DNA from: Sphingomonas sp. JC676 | Lineage (GTDB): Bacteria > Pseudomonadota > Alphaproteobacteria > Sphingomonadales > Sphingomonadaceae | DNA: 64,000 nucleotides | Assembly: GCF_014489075.1 (NCBI RefSeq) | Contig: NZ_JACTGR010000001.1 | Span: 1,054,001 to 1,118,000, forward strand | Direction: 5' to 3' | Shown: in pieces, positions 1-8,949 of the stretch | How the letters are laid out: every line of letters starts with the position of its first letter | How positions within the stretch are numbered: position 1 is the stretch's first letter | Position numbers and translations under genes: made by a program | The notes under the pieces: generated by a model | Seen by the model: only the letters and a program-made list of their open reading frames with translations | Told to the model about the DNA's origin: nothing | The model's database searches: none

Positions 1-1206
1 CGCGATCCCGAAGCGCGGCTGGAGGAGACGGCTGGCCTGGCCGCAGCGATCGGCGTCGAGGTTCGTGAGAAGATCGCGGTGAAGCTCCGCCAGCCAAAGC
101 CAGGCACGCTGATCGGCTCGGGGCAGGTCGAGGCGCTGGCCGAGACGGTGCGCGACGAGGACCTCCAGCTGGCGGTGTTCGACGCAGCGCTGACTCCGGT
201 GCAGCAGCGCAACCTCGAGACCGCGCTCGGCTGCAAGGTGATCGATCGTACCGGGCTTATCCTGGAGATATTCGGCGAGCGCGCACGCACTGCGGAAGGC
301 CGGCTTCAGGTCGAGCTGGCGCATCTCGATTACCAGGCAGGCCGGCTGGTGCGCAGCTGGACCCACCTTGAGCGGCAGCGCGGCGGCTTCGGCTTCCTCG
401 GCGGCCCGGGTGAAACCCAGATCGAGGCCGACCGCCGGCTGATCCGCGACCGCATGGCCCGGCTGCGCAAGGAGCTCGACCAGGTCAGCCGCACGCGCAC
501 GCTGCACCGCGACCGACGCCAGCGCGCGCCATGGCCGGTAATCGCGCTGGTCGGCTATACCAACGCCGGAAAGTCCACGCTTTTCAATCGCCTGACCGGC
601 GCTGACGTCATGGCGGAGAATCTGCTCTTCGCGACGCTCGATCCGACCCTCCGCCAGATCCAGCTGCCGGGAATCGACAAGGCGATTCTGTCCGACACGG
701 TGGGTTTCGTCTCAGACCTGCCGACCCAGCTCGTCGCGGCGTTCAAGGCGACGCTGGAGGAGGTCGTGTCGGCCGACCTGCTCATCCATGTCCGCGATAT
801 CGCGCATCCCGACAGCGAAGCGCAGCGCGCCGACGTCGAGAAGGTGCTGGGCGAAATCGGCGTGGCGCCCGAGACCCCACGCTTCGAGGCTTGGAACAAG
901 CTCGACCTGCTCGACGACGACCACCGCGCCGCGCTGCTGGATGATGCCGCCAAGCGCGAGGACGTCATGCCGATCTCCGCAGTGACCGGGGAAGGGGTGG
1001 ATGCCTTGATCGACACCGTTGCGGCACGACTCACCCACGGGCATCGCCGCTACACGATCGAGCTGGATGCAGGGGACGGCGCGGGTGCTGCCTGGCTGCA
1101 CCAGCATGGCGAAGTGCTGGAACAGTCGGTCGAGGACGACCGCGCGGTCTACGAGGTACGGATGGCGCCACGTGACTTCGAGCGGTTCGAGATGCGTAAC
1201 TCCTGA
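1..1206 (+). CDS. hflX: GTPase HflX (5' end missing)
   Basis: Ribosome-associated GTPase of the HflX family, which binds the 50S subunit and helps split or rescue stalled ribosomes. The reading frame is open from the first base of the window, so the true start lies upstream; about 401 residues are visible. The N-terminal HflX domain has the GSGQVE and glycine-rich GGFGFLGGPGE segments, followed by a G domain with P-loop GYTNAGKST, G3 DTVGF and G4 NKLD. The first internal candidate start (base 79, GTG) would cut into the N-terminal domain and is not credible. The neighbouring mazG and the direction of reading fit the usual alphaproteobacterial hflX-mazG vicinity. Confidence 0.95.
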   Translation, partial: RDPEARLEETAGLAAAIGVEVREKIAVKLRQPKPGTLIGSGQVEALAETVRDEDLQLAVFDAALTPVQQRNLETALGCKVIDRTGLILEIFGERARTAEGRLQVELAHLDYQAGRLVRSWTHLERQRGGFGFLGGPGETQIEADRRLIRDRMARLRKELDQVSRTRTLHRDRRQRAPWPVIALVGYTNAGKSTLFNRLTGADVMAENLLFATLDPTLRQIQLPGIDKAILSDTVGFVSDLPTQLVAAFKATLEEVVSADLLIHVRDIAHPDSEAQRADVEKVLGEIGVAPETPRFEAWNKLDLLDDDHRAALLDDAAKREDVMPISAVTGEGVDALIDTVAARLTHGHRRYTIELDAGDGAGAAWLHQHGEVLEQSVEDDRAVYEVRMAPRDFERFEMRNS

Positions 1207-1255
1207 GCGGGTCGTGCTAGAGTAGAGAACATCGCGACAAGCCCTGGGGGTGGAG

Positions 1256-2308
1256 ATGTTCTTCCAGCAGATATCGGACGGCGGCTGCCAATCCTATGTC
1301 GTGGGATGCGAAGCAACCTGCAGCGCGGTGATCATCGATCCGGCGCTCGACCAGGCGGACCGCTATGTCGGGATCGCAAATCGCGAAGGCCTGCGGGTCC
1401 GCTACATCATCGAGACGCATACCCATGCGGACCATTTCTCGGCAGCGCAGCAGCTTCGCGAACGGCTCGGCGCGCTGATTGTCATGCACCGCGACAGCAG
1501 CGCGCCCTATGTCGACATGCGCGTCGAGGACGGGCATCTGATTGCTGTCGGCGATCTGCGCTTCCGCGTGCTGCATACGCCTGGCCACACCCGCGATTCG
1601 ATGTCGGTGCAGGTGGAGGACCGCGTCTTCACCGGCGACGCGCTGCTGATCGGCGGGACCGGGCGGACCGACCTTCCGACCGGCGATCCAGACCAGCTCT
1701 ACGACAGCCTGTTCGGCAAGCTGCTGCGCATCGATCCCGAGACCAAGGTCTTTCCCGCGCACGATTATAAGGGCCAGGGTAGCACGACGATCGGGGCCGA
1801 GCTCGCCGCCAACCCGAGGCTGCAGAAGACCAATCGCGCCGAATTTGTCGAGATGATGCGCAACCTCAACCTATCGGCGCCGACGCATTTGACCGAGGCG
1901 CTGCGCACCAACATGACCGGCGGCAAGACGGTGCGCCAGCTGCTTGCGGAAGCCGCGGCAGGGACGCCCTTCATGTCTTTGAGCGAACTGGCGGAAAGGA
2001 TTGGTGAACGGCGCAACGATTTCGTGGTGCTCGACGTGCGCGAGCGCGACGCCTATGCGCGCGGGCATATTCCGGGTGCCCGCCATCTGGCGCGAGGTCA
2101 GCTCGAGATGAAGGTCGATGAGAATTTTCCCGATCCGACGCTGGAGATCCTGACCGTCTGCGAGTTCGGCAAAATATCCACCCTGGCGGCGGCTACCTTG
2201 CGTCAGCTCGGTTTCCGGCGCGCGGTGGCGCTGGACGGGGGGATGAAATCGTGGCGCGACGCGGGGCACTCGCTCGACAGCGGCGAGGATCCGGCGCTGC
2301 TGATCTGA
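1256..2308 (+). CDS. MBL-fold hydrolase fused to a rhodanese domain (persulfide dioxygenase type)
   Basis: About 350 residues. The N-terminal half is a metallo-beta-lactamase fold with the metal motif THTHADH near residues 54-60 and further ligands in HTPGHT and FTGDALL, as in ETHE1-like persulfide dioxygenases. The C-terminal third is a rhodanese domain with VLDVRERDAYARGHIPGA and an active-site cysteine loop CEFGKIS. The fusion suggests sulfur-transfer or persulfide oxidation linked to thiosulfate or glutathione persulfide in the cytoplasm. An in-frame GTG lies at 1250, but ATG 1256 is preferred because the GGGGG/GGAG stretch lies just before it. It follows hflX by 49 bases, so it may be co-transcribed. 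Substrate is inferred from family only. Confidence 0.85.
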   Translation: MFFQQISDGGCQSYVVGCEATCSAVIIDPALDQADRYVGIANREGLRVRYIIETHTHADHFSAAQQLRERLGALIVMHRDSSAPYVDMRVEDGHLIAVGDLRFRVLHTPGHTRDSMSVQVEDRVFTGDALLIGGTGRTDLPTGDPDQLYDSLFGKLLRIDPETKVFPAHDYKGQGSTTIGAELAANPRLQKTNRAEFVEMMRNLNLSAPTHLTEALRTNMTGGKTVRQLLAEAAAGTPFMSLSELAERIGERRNDFVVLDVRERDAYARGHIPGARHLARGQLEMKVDENFPDPTLEILTVCEFGKISTLAAATLRQLGFRRAVALDGGMKSWRDAGHSLDSGEDPALLI

Positions 2309-2311
2309 GGG

Positions 2312-2722
2312 TCAGGCCTGCGTCGGATAGTCCCAGACATCGGGTGGCAGCTTGTCCTTGAGCGTTGCATACATGGCGTCGCGGAACAGTTTCACCGCTG
2401 GAAATGGTCGAAGGGCAATAGTGCGCTCCACTATCAGCCCCTGCTCGTTATCCACGATGATCTCCAGGCTCTCGATCTTGTGGCCGTCCATGGTTCCCTC
2501 CCAGCGTAGGAAGGTGGTCCGCTCATCGATCTTGTATTCGGCCGTGTAGGTACCGGAACCGCGTGTGGAGCTCGACTGGGCAAAAATCGCCGCGATCGCT
2601 TCACGCCCCTGGATCGACCGCGCAAGGATCGGGCTGTTGAACACGACGTTTTCGGCAAGCAACACGCTCACCTGGGCCGGCGTAGCGCTGCCGGATTCCC
2701 GCAATTTGCGTAACGGATGCAT
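2312..2722 (-). CDS. NTF2-like / SnoaL-type protein
   Basis: 136 residues, the size of a single cone-shaped NTF2-like domain. The sequence shows an N-terminal helical part (LLAENVVFNSPIL, IQGREAIAAIF) and later beta strands (EYKIDERTTFLRWEGTMDG, IESLEIIVDNEQGLI), the pattern of SnoaL and limonene-epoxide-hydrolase-like proteins. The start ATG at 2722 has only a weak ribosome-binding site (AGAGAA). It converges on the MBL-rhodanese gene with a 3-base gap. Substrate and role are unknown; it could be an enzyme or a small-ligand-binding protein. Confidence 0.7.
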   Translation of the reverse strand: MHPLRKLRESGSATPAQVSVLLAENVVFNSPILARSIQGREAIAAIFAQSSSTRGSGTYTAEYKIDERTTFLRWEGTMDGHKIESLEIIVDNEQGLIVERTIALRPFPAVKLFRDAMYATLKDKLPPDVWDYPTQA

Positions 2723-2824
2723 GGTGATTTCTCTAATAAAGCGTCACAGGCAGTGACTTAGGTGCTTTCATATCCGACGAGCAGCCCGGCGGAATGAGAG
2801 TCTACCTTTCATTTGTGAACGCCC

Positions 2825-3577
2825 TTAGCTGCGCTCTTTTACCGTACGCCAAAGTATTTCCTGTTCGTCGAGACTGCGCTCAGCGAATTGGCCATCTGCG
2901 GCCTCCATCGCCTTGAAACGGCTCTCGAACTTGGCGTTAGCCGCCCGCAGTGCGGCCTCGGGATCGACGCCCAGCTTGCGCGCCCAATTGACCACCGCGA
3001 AGAGCAGATCGCCGACTTCCTCTTCGCGGTGCTCGGGCGTCTCCGCCGCCTCGACTTCGGCCAGCTCCTCGTCGATCTTGGCGCGGGCGCCACTGGGATC
3101 GGGCCAGTCGAAGCCGGTGCGCGCGGCGCGCTTCTGGAGCTTTTCGGCGCGGAGCAGGGCGGGGAGGCCGAGCGCCACGCCATCCAGCGCGCCCGTATTC
3201 CCGGCCTTGGCACCCCGCTCTGCGGCCTTGATTTGTTCCCACAGGTGATGCCCGCCCTCGGTGGCGCCCAGGAAGATGTGCGGGTGGCGGCGCTCCATCT
3301 TGTCGCTGATCGAGGCCGCGACGTCGGACAGGTCAAACAGGCCGGCTTCCTCGGCCATGCGGCTGTGGAAGATGACCTGGAGCAGCAGGTCGCCGAGCTC
3401 GTCCTTGAGATCGGCCATGTCGCCGCGCTGGATCGCGTCGGCGACCTCATAGGCTTCCTCGATCGTGTAAGGCGCGATCGTCTCGAAGGTCTGGACGGTA
3501 TCCCATTCGCAGCCGGTCTTCGGATCGCGGAGGCGCTCCATGATACGAACCAGACGCTCGATGTTTGCGAAAGTCAT
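2825..3577 (-). CDS. mazG: Nucleoside triphosphate pyrophosphohydrolase MazG
   Basis: All-alpha NTP pyrophosphatase that hydrolyses (d)NTPs to NMP and PPi, a house-cleaning enzyme. Two MazG repeats are visible: the first with GCEWDTVQTFETIAPYTIEE and the metal motif ELGDLLLQVIFH, the second with EEVGDLLFAVVNWAR. An upstream ATG at 3625 exists, but the start at 3577 (MTFANIERLVRIMERLRDP) aligns with the N terminus of known MazG proteins; the earlier one would add 16 unrelated residues and overlap the upstream gene by 14 bases. From 3577 the protein is 250 residues. It is downstream of the aspartic protease gene in the same direction. Confidence 0.93.
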   Translation of the reverse strand: MTFANIERLVRIMERLRDPKTGCEWDTVQTFETIAPYTIEEAYEVADAIQRGDMADLKDELGDLLLQVIFHSRMAEEAGLFDLSDVAASISDKMERRHPHIFLGATEGGHHLWEQIKAAERGAKAGNTGALDGVALGLPALLRAEKLQKRAARTGFDWPDPSGARAKIDEELAEVEAAETPEHREEEVGDLLFAVVNWARKLGVDPEAALRAANAKFESRFKAMEAADGQFAERSLDEQEILWRTVKERS

Positions 3578-3611
3578 GCGGAGGGGGTTTCCATCAGGAC
3601 GATAATATACA

Positions 3612-4352
3612 TTATGTAAAATCATCCTCAGTATCGGGGTTTCGGGGTTCGGCGCCCTCTCTCCCCGTGGATGGGTCCTTTCGAGCGCCTGGACGGCCGT
3701 TCGGGCTGGCTCCCGCCGGATCGGTGGTCGCGTCGCTGCCGTCGTCGTCGGCCTGGGCCTTGGGCTCGAGGATCAGGACATTGCCTTCGACGCGCCAGCT
3801 GTGCAGCCGCGACAGGAAGTTCATGCCGAGTACGTCGAGATCGCCGAAGCTCTCCGCGACGACAACGCCGAGATCCTGGGTCTTGAGCGGCCCGACGGCG
3901 AGCTCGTCGATCGTGCCGCGGCGCGCCGCGACCGATCCATTCGCGGTCTCGATGATTGCAGGCAAACCATCATGGACGCTGATGTTTGCAGCCTGTGCCG
4001 TGCGATCCGATATCGCGGTAATCGTCGCACCGCTGTCGACCAGCATCCGCCGCTCGACACCGTTCAGCGTGACGCGTGCCCAGAAATGGCCGTCCGGGCT
4101 CATCCGGATGCGCACCGTCTTGCCCTGGACCTGCTGATCGTCGAGCCCCAGGCTCGCGCTCGCCGCCGCGAATACCGCGCCGATCCGGCCCCGGTGCGCG
4201 ACGGCAACAACGGTGACCAATATGATCACCGCCCAGATCGCGATCGACCGCGCGACGAAGCCGAACGACATGCGCCGCACCGACAGCGCGCTGACCACCA
4301 ATACCATCGCGCCGACCAGCCATATCAGGTTGACGCTGTCGCTCGAGTTCAT
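3612..4352 (-). CDS. Membrane-anchored retropepsin-like aspartic protease (TIGR02281 type)
   Basis: 246 residues. Two N-terminal hydrophobic segments (LIWLVGAMVLVVSALSV, then SIAIWAVIILVTVVAVA) anchor the protein in the inner membrane. A single retropepsin-like domain follows with the catalytic motif VDSGATITAIS and a second conserved stretch VLGMNFLSRL. Clan AA proteases of this form act as homodimers, one Asp per subunit. The C-terminal tail after about residue 205 is polar and low in complexity. Its start overlaps the stop of the MBL hydrolase gene by 4 bases (ATGA), so the two are likely translated together. Natural substrate unknown. Confidence 0.85.
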   Translation of the reverse strand: MNSSDSVNLIWLVGAMVLVVSALSVRRMSFGFVARSIAIWAVIILVTVVAVAHRGRIGAVFAAASASLGLDDQQVQGKTVRIRMSPDGHFWARVTLNGVERRMLVDSGATITAISDRTAQAANISVHDGLPAIIETANGSVAARRGTIDELAVGPLKTQDLGVVVAESFGDLDVLGMNFLSRLHSWRVEGNVLILEPKAQADDDGSDATTDPAGASPNGRPGARKDPSTGREGAEPRNPDTEDDFT

Positions 4353-5116
4353 GCCGTCATCTCCAGGCCGTCATAGCCCGGCTCGACCCCCGCGGGCAGT
4401 TCCGCCACCAGCCTCGCATAATCCATGCTGTTGTCCATATGAACCAGCGTGGAACGCCGCGGCGCCAGCTCCCCTATCCAGCCCAGCACCGAATCAAGAT
4501 TGGGGTGCGTGGGATGCGGCGCACGGCGCAGCGCATCGACTACCCAGAGATCGAGTCCCTGGTAGAGCGCGCGCATCTCGTTCGTCATCTCGTGGAAGTC
4601 TGTAGCATAACCAATTGATTTTCCGTTACATTCAAAACGGAGACCGGCAGAGGTTATGCCGCCGTGCGGCTGATCGACGACGCGGACCTGGATGTCGCCG
4701 ATCCGGAAGCTGTCGGGCATCTCCTCGAGTGCGACGGTCGCGCGATAACCGGTGCGGCCGTAAAAGGCATAGGCGAAGCGCAGCTGGAGCTGCTCCATCG
4801 CGAACGGCCGCGCGAGCCCCCGCACCGGATCGCCTTGCCGGACGTGCATCACCTGGCGGAGATCGTCGAGGCCGTGGCAATGATCGGCATGATCGTGGGT
4901 CCACAACACCGCGTCGAAATTGCTGACGCCGGCGGCAAGCAGCTGCTCGCGCATGTCCGGGCTGGTATCGACCAGGATCCTGGTCGTCGCGCTGCTGACG
5001 AGCACCGAGGCGCGCAGGCGACGGTTACGCGGCTCGGAGGGGTCGCAATCGCCCCAGTCATTGCCGATCCGCGGTACGCCCGACGAGGTGCCGGAGCCGA
5101 GAATGCGGATCTTCAT
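4349..5116 (-). CDS. MBL-fold metallohydrolase, PhnP/RNase Z-like
   Basis: 255 residues with a metallo-beta-lactamase fold. The start ILGSGTSSGVPRIG is typical of the PhnP/RNase Z-like branch, the CDPSEPRNRR stretch matches the cyclic-phosphodiesterase group, and the metal-binding motif is THDHADHCHG. Further His and Asp ligands lie near GYATDFHEM and VDALRR/HPTHPN. The family cleaves phosphodiester bonds (PhnP acts on cyclic ribose phosphate), but the substrate here cannot be told from sequence. It lies between tatD, from which it is separated by a palindrome pair, and the aspartic protease gene, which it overlaps. Confidence 0.85.
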   Translation of the reverse strand: MKIRILGSGTSSGVPRIGNDWGDCDPSEPRNRRLRASVLVSSATTRILVDTSPDMREQLLAAGVSNFDAVLWTHDHADHCHGLDDLRQVMHVRQGDPVRGLARPFAMEQLQLRFAYAFYGRTGYRATVALEEMPDSFRIGDIQVRVVDQPHGGITSAGLRFECNGKSIGYATDFHEMTNEMRALYQGLDLWVVDALRRAPHPTHPNLDSVLGWIGELAPRRSTLVHMDNSMDYARLVAELPAGVEPGYDGLEMTA

Positions 5117-5130
5117 CGCTTTGCTGTGCC

Positions 5131-5210
5131 GTCATCCCGGCGAAAGCCGGGACCCAGAGCCAAAAACGGTGTCGCCTGTGACCCTGGGCCCCGGCTTTTG
5201 CCGGGGTGAC
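5131..5210. repeat. Inverted pair of REP-like palindromes
   Basis: Two copies of a short palindromic element face each other: 5131-5159 (GTCATCCCGGC, GAAA core, GCCGGGACCCA) and 5182-5210, which is the reverse orientation with CCCCGGC/GCCGGGG arms. Each copy is a hairpin by itself and the pair can form a larger one across the 22-base spacer. They fill the gap between tatD and the MBL hydrolase gene, both on the minus strand. The same element occurs elsewhere in this window, always between genes. Confidence 0.9.
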
Positions 5211-5240
5211 GATCGGCGGTGGGGCGACGGGTGGAAAGCT

Positions 5241-6020
5241 TCACGCAACTGTCTTCGAAAAGAGCGTGTGGAAATTCTGCCTGGTCGCTTCCGCCAACTC
5301 GTCCGGATCCTGCCCGCGCAGGCCGGCGAGGAAGCGACAGGTATCGGCGACGAAGGCTGGCTCGCCCGTCTTCCCGCGATGCGGGACCGGGGCGAGGAAG
5401 GGGGCATCGGTCTCGATCAGCAGGCGATCGAGCGGGAGTCGGGCTGCAGTCCCCTGGAGCGCCAGGGCATTCTTGAAGGTCACGATGCCCGAGATCGAGA
5501 TGTAGAAGCCAAGATCGAGCGCGATATCGGCGAATTCGTCGCTGGCGGTGAAGCAGTGGATCACGCCGGGAAAGGCGCCCTTCCCCATCTCGTCGCGCAG
5601 GATCTCGGCGGTGTCGGCCTCGGCATCGCGGGTATGGACGATGATCGGCAGCTGGGTCTCGCGCGAGGCCGCCAGATGCGCGCGGAAGCTGGCGCGCTGG
5701 CGGTCGCGGTCCGAATGATCATAGTAAAAGTCGAGCCCGCTCTCACCGATGCCGACGACGCGCGGATGGCGGGCGCGATCGACCAGCTTGGCGGTGTCGA
5801 CATGTTCGTGGGTGTCGGCCTCGTGCGGATGGATGCCGACGCTGGCCCAGACGTCGCTCTCGCGCTCGGCGACCTGAATGACGTCACCCCATTCGCTTTC
5901 GCGGGTCGAGATGTTGAGCATCGCCACCACGCCGGCGTCGCGCGCGCGGGCAAGCACCTCGGGCTGCTGCTCGCCCAGGCCCTTGTAGATCAGATGGCAA
6001 TGGCTGTCGGCCAGTCTCAC
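5241..6020 (-). CDS. tatD: TatD family metal-dependent deoxyribonuclease
   Basis: 259 residues of the TatD TIM-barrel hydrolase family, with the N-terminal metal motif DSHCHL, a central ESGLDFYYD glutamate/metal segment, IVHTRDAE, HCFTAS and ETDAPFLAP near the C terminus, all in the expected order. TatD proteins are 3'-5' exonucleases and AP-type DNases acting on DNA and RNA. The start is GTG at 6020, supported by GGGAAGCAGC in front of it. It follows metG by 10 bases in the same direction, the common alphaproteobacterial order holB-metG-tatD-MBL hydrolase. Confidence 0.93.
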   Translation of the reverse strand: MRLADSHCHLIYKGLGEQQPEVLARARDAGVVAMLNISTRESEWGDVIQVAERESDVWASVGIHPHEADTHEHVDTAKLVDRARHPRVVGIGESGLDFYYDHSDRDRQRASFRAHLAASRETQLPIIVHTRDAEADTAEILRDEMGKGAFPGVIHCFTASDEFADIALDLGFYISISGIVTFKNALALQGTAARLPLDRLLIETDAPFLAPVPHRGKTGEPAFVADTCRFLAGLRGQDPDELAEATRQNFHTLFSKTVA

Positions 6021-6030
6021 GCTGCTTCCC

Positions 6031-7530
6031 TCACGCTTCTTCCTTCAACTCCAGTCGAGGAAAGATGGGGGTCGGCGGGGCGATGCGGAAGTCCGCGGCG
6101 CCTTCCGGGCCGAGCTGCTCGAGCAATTTTACCGCCGAACTTGGCACAACCGGCTGGATCGTGACCGCGAGTTGGCGGATCGCCTTGAGCAAGGTGCCGA
6201 GCACGGCGTGCATCCGCTCGGGATCGGTCTTGCGGAGCGCCCAGGGCGCCTGGACGTCGATATACTGGTTGCAGGCGAAGACGCCGGCCATCCAGCTCTC
6301 CAGGCCCTGGCTGAGCGCCAGGTCGCCGAATGAAGTGGCGAAACCCTCGCACGCGGTGTCAACTTCGGCGAGCAGAACATCGTCGGCCGCGTCCGCCCTT
6401 CCCGCTTCGACCACACCATCGAGATTCTTCGCGATGAAGGCGAGCGTGCGCTGGGCGAGATTGCCAAAGCTGTTCGAGAGATCGGCATTGGCGCGGGTGA
6501 CGATCGCCTCGTCGCTGAAGGTACCGTCATTGCCGAAACTGACGTCACGCAGCAGGAAATAGCGCAGCGCATCGACGCCGTAGAGCTTGGCCAGCGCCAT
6601 CGGATCGACGACGTTGCCGACCGACTTGGACATCTTCTCCCCGCGATTGAGCAGGAAGCCGTGGCCGAACACTTGCTTAGGCAGCGCGATCTTCGCGGAC
6701 ATCAAGAAGGCAGGCCAATAGACCGCGTGGAAGCGGACAATATCCTTGCCGATCAGGTGGAGATCGGCGGGCCAGTAGCGCGCGAAGCGTTCGGGATCGT
6801 TCGGATAGCCGGCGCCGGTGATGTAGTTGGTCAGCGCATCGACCCAGACATACATGACGTGCCCCGGCGAGCCCGGCACCGGCACGCCCCAATCGAAGCT
6901 GGTGCGCGACACCGACAGATCGACCAGCCCGCCCTCGACGAAGCGCATCACTTCGTTGCGGCGCGATTCCGGGCGGATGAAATCAGGCTGCTCGGCGTAG
7001 AGATCGAGCAGCGGCTGCTGGTATTTGGAGAGCTTGAAGAACCAGGTTTCCTCGGCGGTCCATTCGACCGGCGTGCCCTGGGGCGAGAGCTTGATGCCCC
7101 CTTCCCCGTCGGTAAGTTCCTTCTCTTCATAGAACGCCTCGTCGCGCACCGAATACCAGCCCTCGTAGCGATCAAGATACAGGTCGCCGGCATCGGCTAT
7201 CGCCTGCCAAATCGCCTGGCTGGCGGCATAATGCTCGGGTTCGGAGGTACGGATAAAGCGATCGCACGAAATATGGAGTTCTTCGGCCATTTCGCTGAAA
7301 TAGGACGACATTTCGTCTGCGAGTTCAGACGCGGTCATGTCGCGCGCGCGCGCGGTCTGGACCATCTTGAGGCCATGCTCGTCGGTGCCGGTCTGGAAGA
7401 AGACGTCGCGGCCCTGCTGGCGCTGGAAGCGCGCGATCGCGTCGGCGGCGATCATCTCATAGGCATGGCCGATATGCGGGCGGCCATTGGGATAGTGGAT
7501 CGCGGTGGTGATGTAATAGGGTTCGGCCAT
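6031..7530 (-). CDS. metG: Methionyl-tRNA synthetase
   Basis: 499 residues, class I aminoacyl-tRNA synthetase. The HIGH motif appears as PHIGHAYE and the KMSKS loop as GEKMSKSVGNVVDP. The length and lack of a C-terminal tRNA-binding domain match the short form common in Alphaproteobacteria. No four-cysteine zinc knuckle is evident in the insertion region, as in the MetG2-like forms. The start ATG at 7530 gives MAEPYYITTAIHYPNG, a standard N terminus. It forms an operon with tatD downstream. Confidence 0.97.
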   Translation of the reverse strand: MAEPYYITTAIHYPNGRPHIGHAYEMIAADAIARFQRQQGRDVFFQTGTDEHGLKMVQTARARDMTASELADEMSSYFSEMAEELHISCDRFIRTSEPEHYAASQAIWQAIADAGDLYLDRYEGWYSVRDEAFYEEKELTDGEGGIKLSPQGTPVEWTAEETWFFKLSKYQQPLLDLYAEQPDFIRPESRRNEVMRFVEGGLVDLSVSRTSFDWGVPVPGSPGHVMYVWVDALTNYITGAGYPNDPERFARYWPADLHLIGKDIVRFHAVYWPAFLMSAKIALPKQVFGHGFLLNRGEKMSKSVGNVVDPMALAKLYGVDALRYFLLRDVSFGNDGTFSDEAIVTRANADLSNSFGNLAQRTLAFIAKNLDGVVEAGRADAADDVLLAEVDTACEGFATSFGDLALSQGLESWMAGVFACNQYIDVQAPWALRKTDPERMHAVLGTLLKAIRQLAVTIQPVVPSSAVKLLEQLGPEGAADFRIAPPTPIFPRLELKEEA

Positions 7531-7572
7531 GCGGCGGCTTTAGGGCGCGGCGCTGGGGACGGCAACCGCAGC

Positions 7573-7866
7573 TCAATCGAAGAGTTGGGCCGTTAGCGAG
7601 CGCCGGGGCTTCCTGGACTCCGCATCCGCCGCAAGGGCGCGCCTCACCGCTTCGACGACCTCGCGATCGATCGCCTCGCGCTTCATTGGCGGGAGCTTCT
7701 CATACCCCGCCTCGCCGACGCCGTGCTTCTCCAGCACCTGATCGCGCGCACGCTCCGCCGGCGTTTCGTCGGCGATCTTCCTGAAGGCGTCGAGTGCGGA
7801 AAAGAAGTCCGAGACATTGCCGGCGGACCGGATAGCAGTGGCTCCGGCAATACTGGCGACGTGCAT
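7573..7866 (-). CDS. Small protein of unknown function
   Basis: 97 residues, not recognised. Visible features are a predicted helical, charged central region (DETPAERARDQVLEKHGV and KREAIDREVVEAVRRALAAD) and no signal peptide or membrane segment. The ATG at 7866 is preceded by GGAAGAAG at suitable spacing, which is the best sign that it is real. It sits between holB and metG in the same direction, with 62 and 42 base gaps. Because the region is otherwise tightly packed with conserved genes, a lineage-specific small gene is plausible. Confidence 0.6.
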   Translation of the reverse strand: MHVASIAGATAIRSAGNVSDFFSALDAFRKIADETPAERARDQVLEKHGVGEAGYEKLPPMKREAIDREVVEAVRRALAADAESRKPRRSLTAQLFD

Positions 7867-7928
7867 TTGCGCTTCTTCCGAACGGGGGAGGCATATTTGC
7901 GCGGCAAAACGCTAAGGCGCGGTCAACC

Positions 7929-8933
7929 CTACCGCGCCAGTCGCGCGATCAGGCCGCTCATCTCGAAGACCGTCGCCCCCGCGTCCAGCGACAGGCCGAT
8001 CGCGGCGCTGCCGAGCTCGCGGGCGGCGGTGTAGGCGTCGAGCGCGGTGCGGAGCGCCTCGCCGCTCAGATTGCGTGCGCGTTCGGCGATGAAGGTGGGC
8101 GCGCGCTCGAGGAACGCCTCGTAGCGCGGCTGGGCGGCCTTGGCGCCGAGCAGCTTGGCGAGGCGACTGCGGATCGCATTGTCGGGGTCACCGCCATTCG
8201 CCAGCCGGGCCATGTCGACTTCGAGCGCGGCGATGTCGAGGCCGGCAAAGCCCAAGGCGCGGCCGGGCGAGCCCTCTCCCGCCCGCACCAGCGCGTCAAT
8301 CTCCGCCGCGCTGGCCTGAGGCAGTTCCTCGCGCAGCACGGAGGCGACTTCGTTCGGCGGCAGCGCCTCAAAGCGTAGCAGGCGGCAGCGCGAGCGAATC
8401 GTGGGAAGCAGCCGGCCGGGGGCGTGGCTGACCAGCAGGAAAATTGTGCCGGCGGGCGGCTCCTCGAGATTCTTGAGCAACGCATTGGCGCCGCCGCGCT
8501 CGAGATCGTCGATCGCATCGATGATGACAACGCGGCGCGAGGACAAGGAGGGTTTGGTGGCGAAGAGCGGCTGGAGGCTGCGGACCTGCGCGATCGTGAT
8601 CGAGCGGGCGAGTGCCTCGTCGGGCTTTTCGGGATCCTTGGGGAGACGCTGGAGCACGCGGAAATCGGGGTGCGAGCCGGCCTGAGCGAGATGCCAGGTA
8701 CGGCTGGCCTCGGGTGTGTCCCAGCCAGGGCGAAGCTTTTCCGGTTCGGCGGCCTCGGCGAGCATACGCAACGCGGCCATGCGGGCGAAACGGCCCTTCC
8801 CCACGCCTTCGGGCCCGGCGATCAGCCAGGCATGGTGCAGCGAACCGCTTGCCATCGCGGCGGCAAGCGCCTCGCGGGCGGGGATGTTGCCGATCAGATC
8901 CGCCAATGCTTCGCCCCCGCCCTGCTCCGCCAC
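7929..8933 (-). CDS. holB: DNA polymerase III subunit delta'
   Basis: 334 residues, clamp-loader subunit of the AAA+ fold that helps load the beta sliding clamp. The N-terminal part carries LIAGPEGVGKGRFARMAA (a P-loop-like segment), VVIIDAIDDLERGGANALLKNLEEPP and the sensor region LLVSHAPGRLLPTIRSRCR, all typical for HolB/DnaX-type ATPases. The start used is GTG at 8933 with AGG directly in front; a shorter start inside is possible. It lies 16 bases after the D,D-carboxypeptidase gene. Confidence 0.92.
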   Translation of the reverse strand: MAEQGGGEALADLIGNIPAREALAAAMASGSLHHAWLIAGPEGVGKGRFARMAALRMLAEAAEPEKLRPGWDTPEASRTWHLAQAGSHPDFRVLQRLPKDPEKPDEALARSITIAQVRSLQPLFATKPSLSSRRVVIIDAIDDLERGGANALLKNLEEPPAGTIFLLVSHAPGRLLPTIRSRCRLLRFEALPPNEVASVLREELPQASAAEIDALVRAGEGSPGRALGFAGLDIAALEVDMARLANGGDPDNAIRSRLAKLLGAKAAQPRYEAFLERAPTFIAERARNLSGEALRTALDAYTAARELGSAAIGLSLDAGATVFEMSGLIARLAR

Positions 8934-8949
8934 CTAGGCGGAAAAGAGA

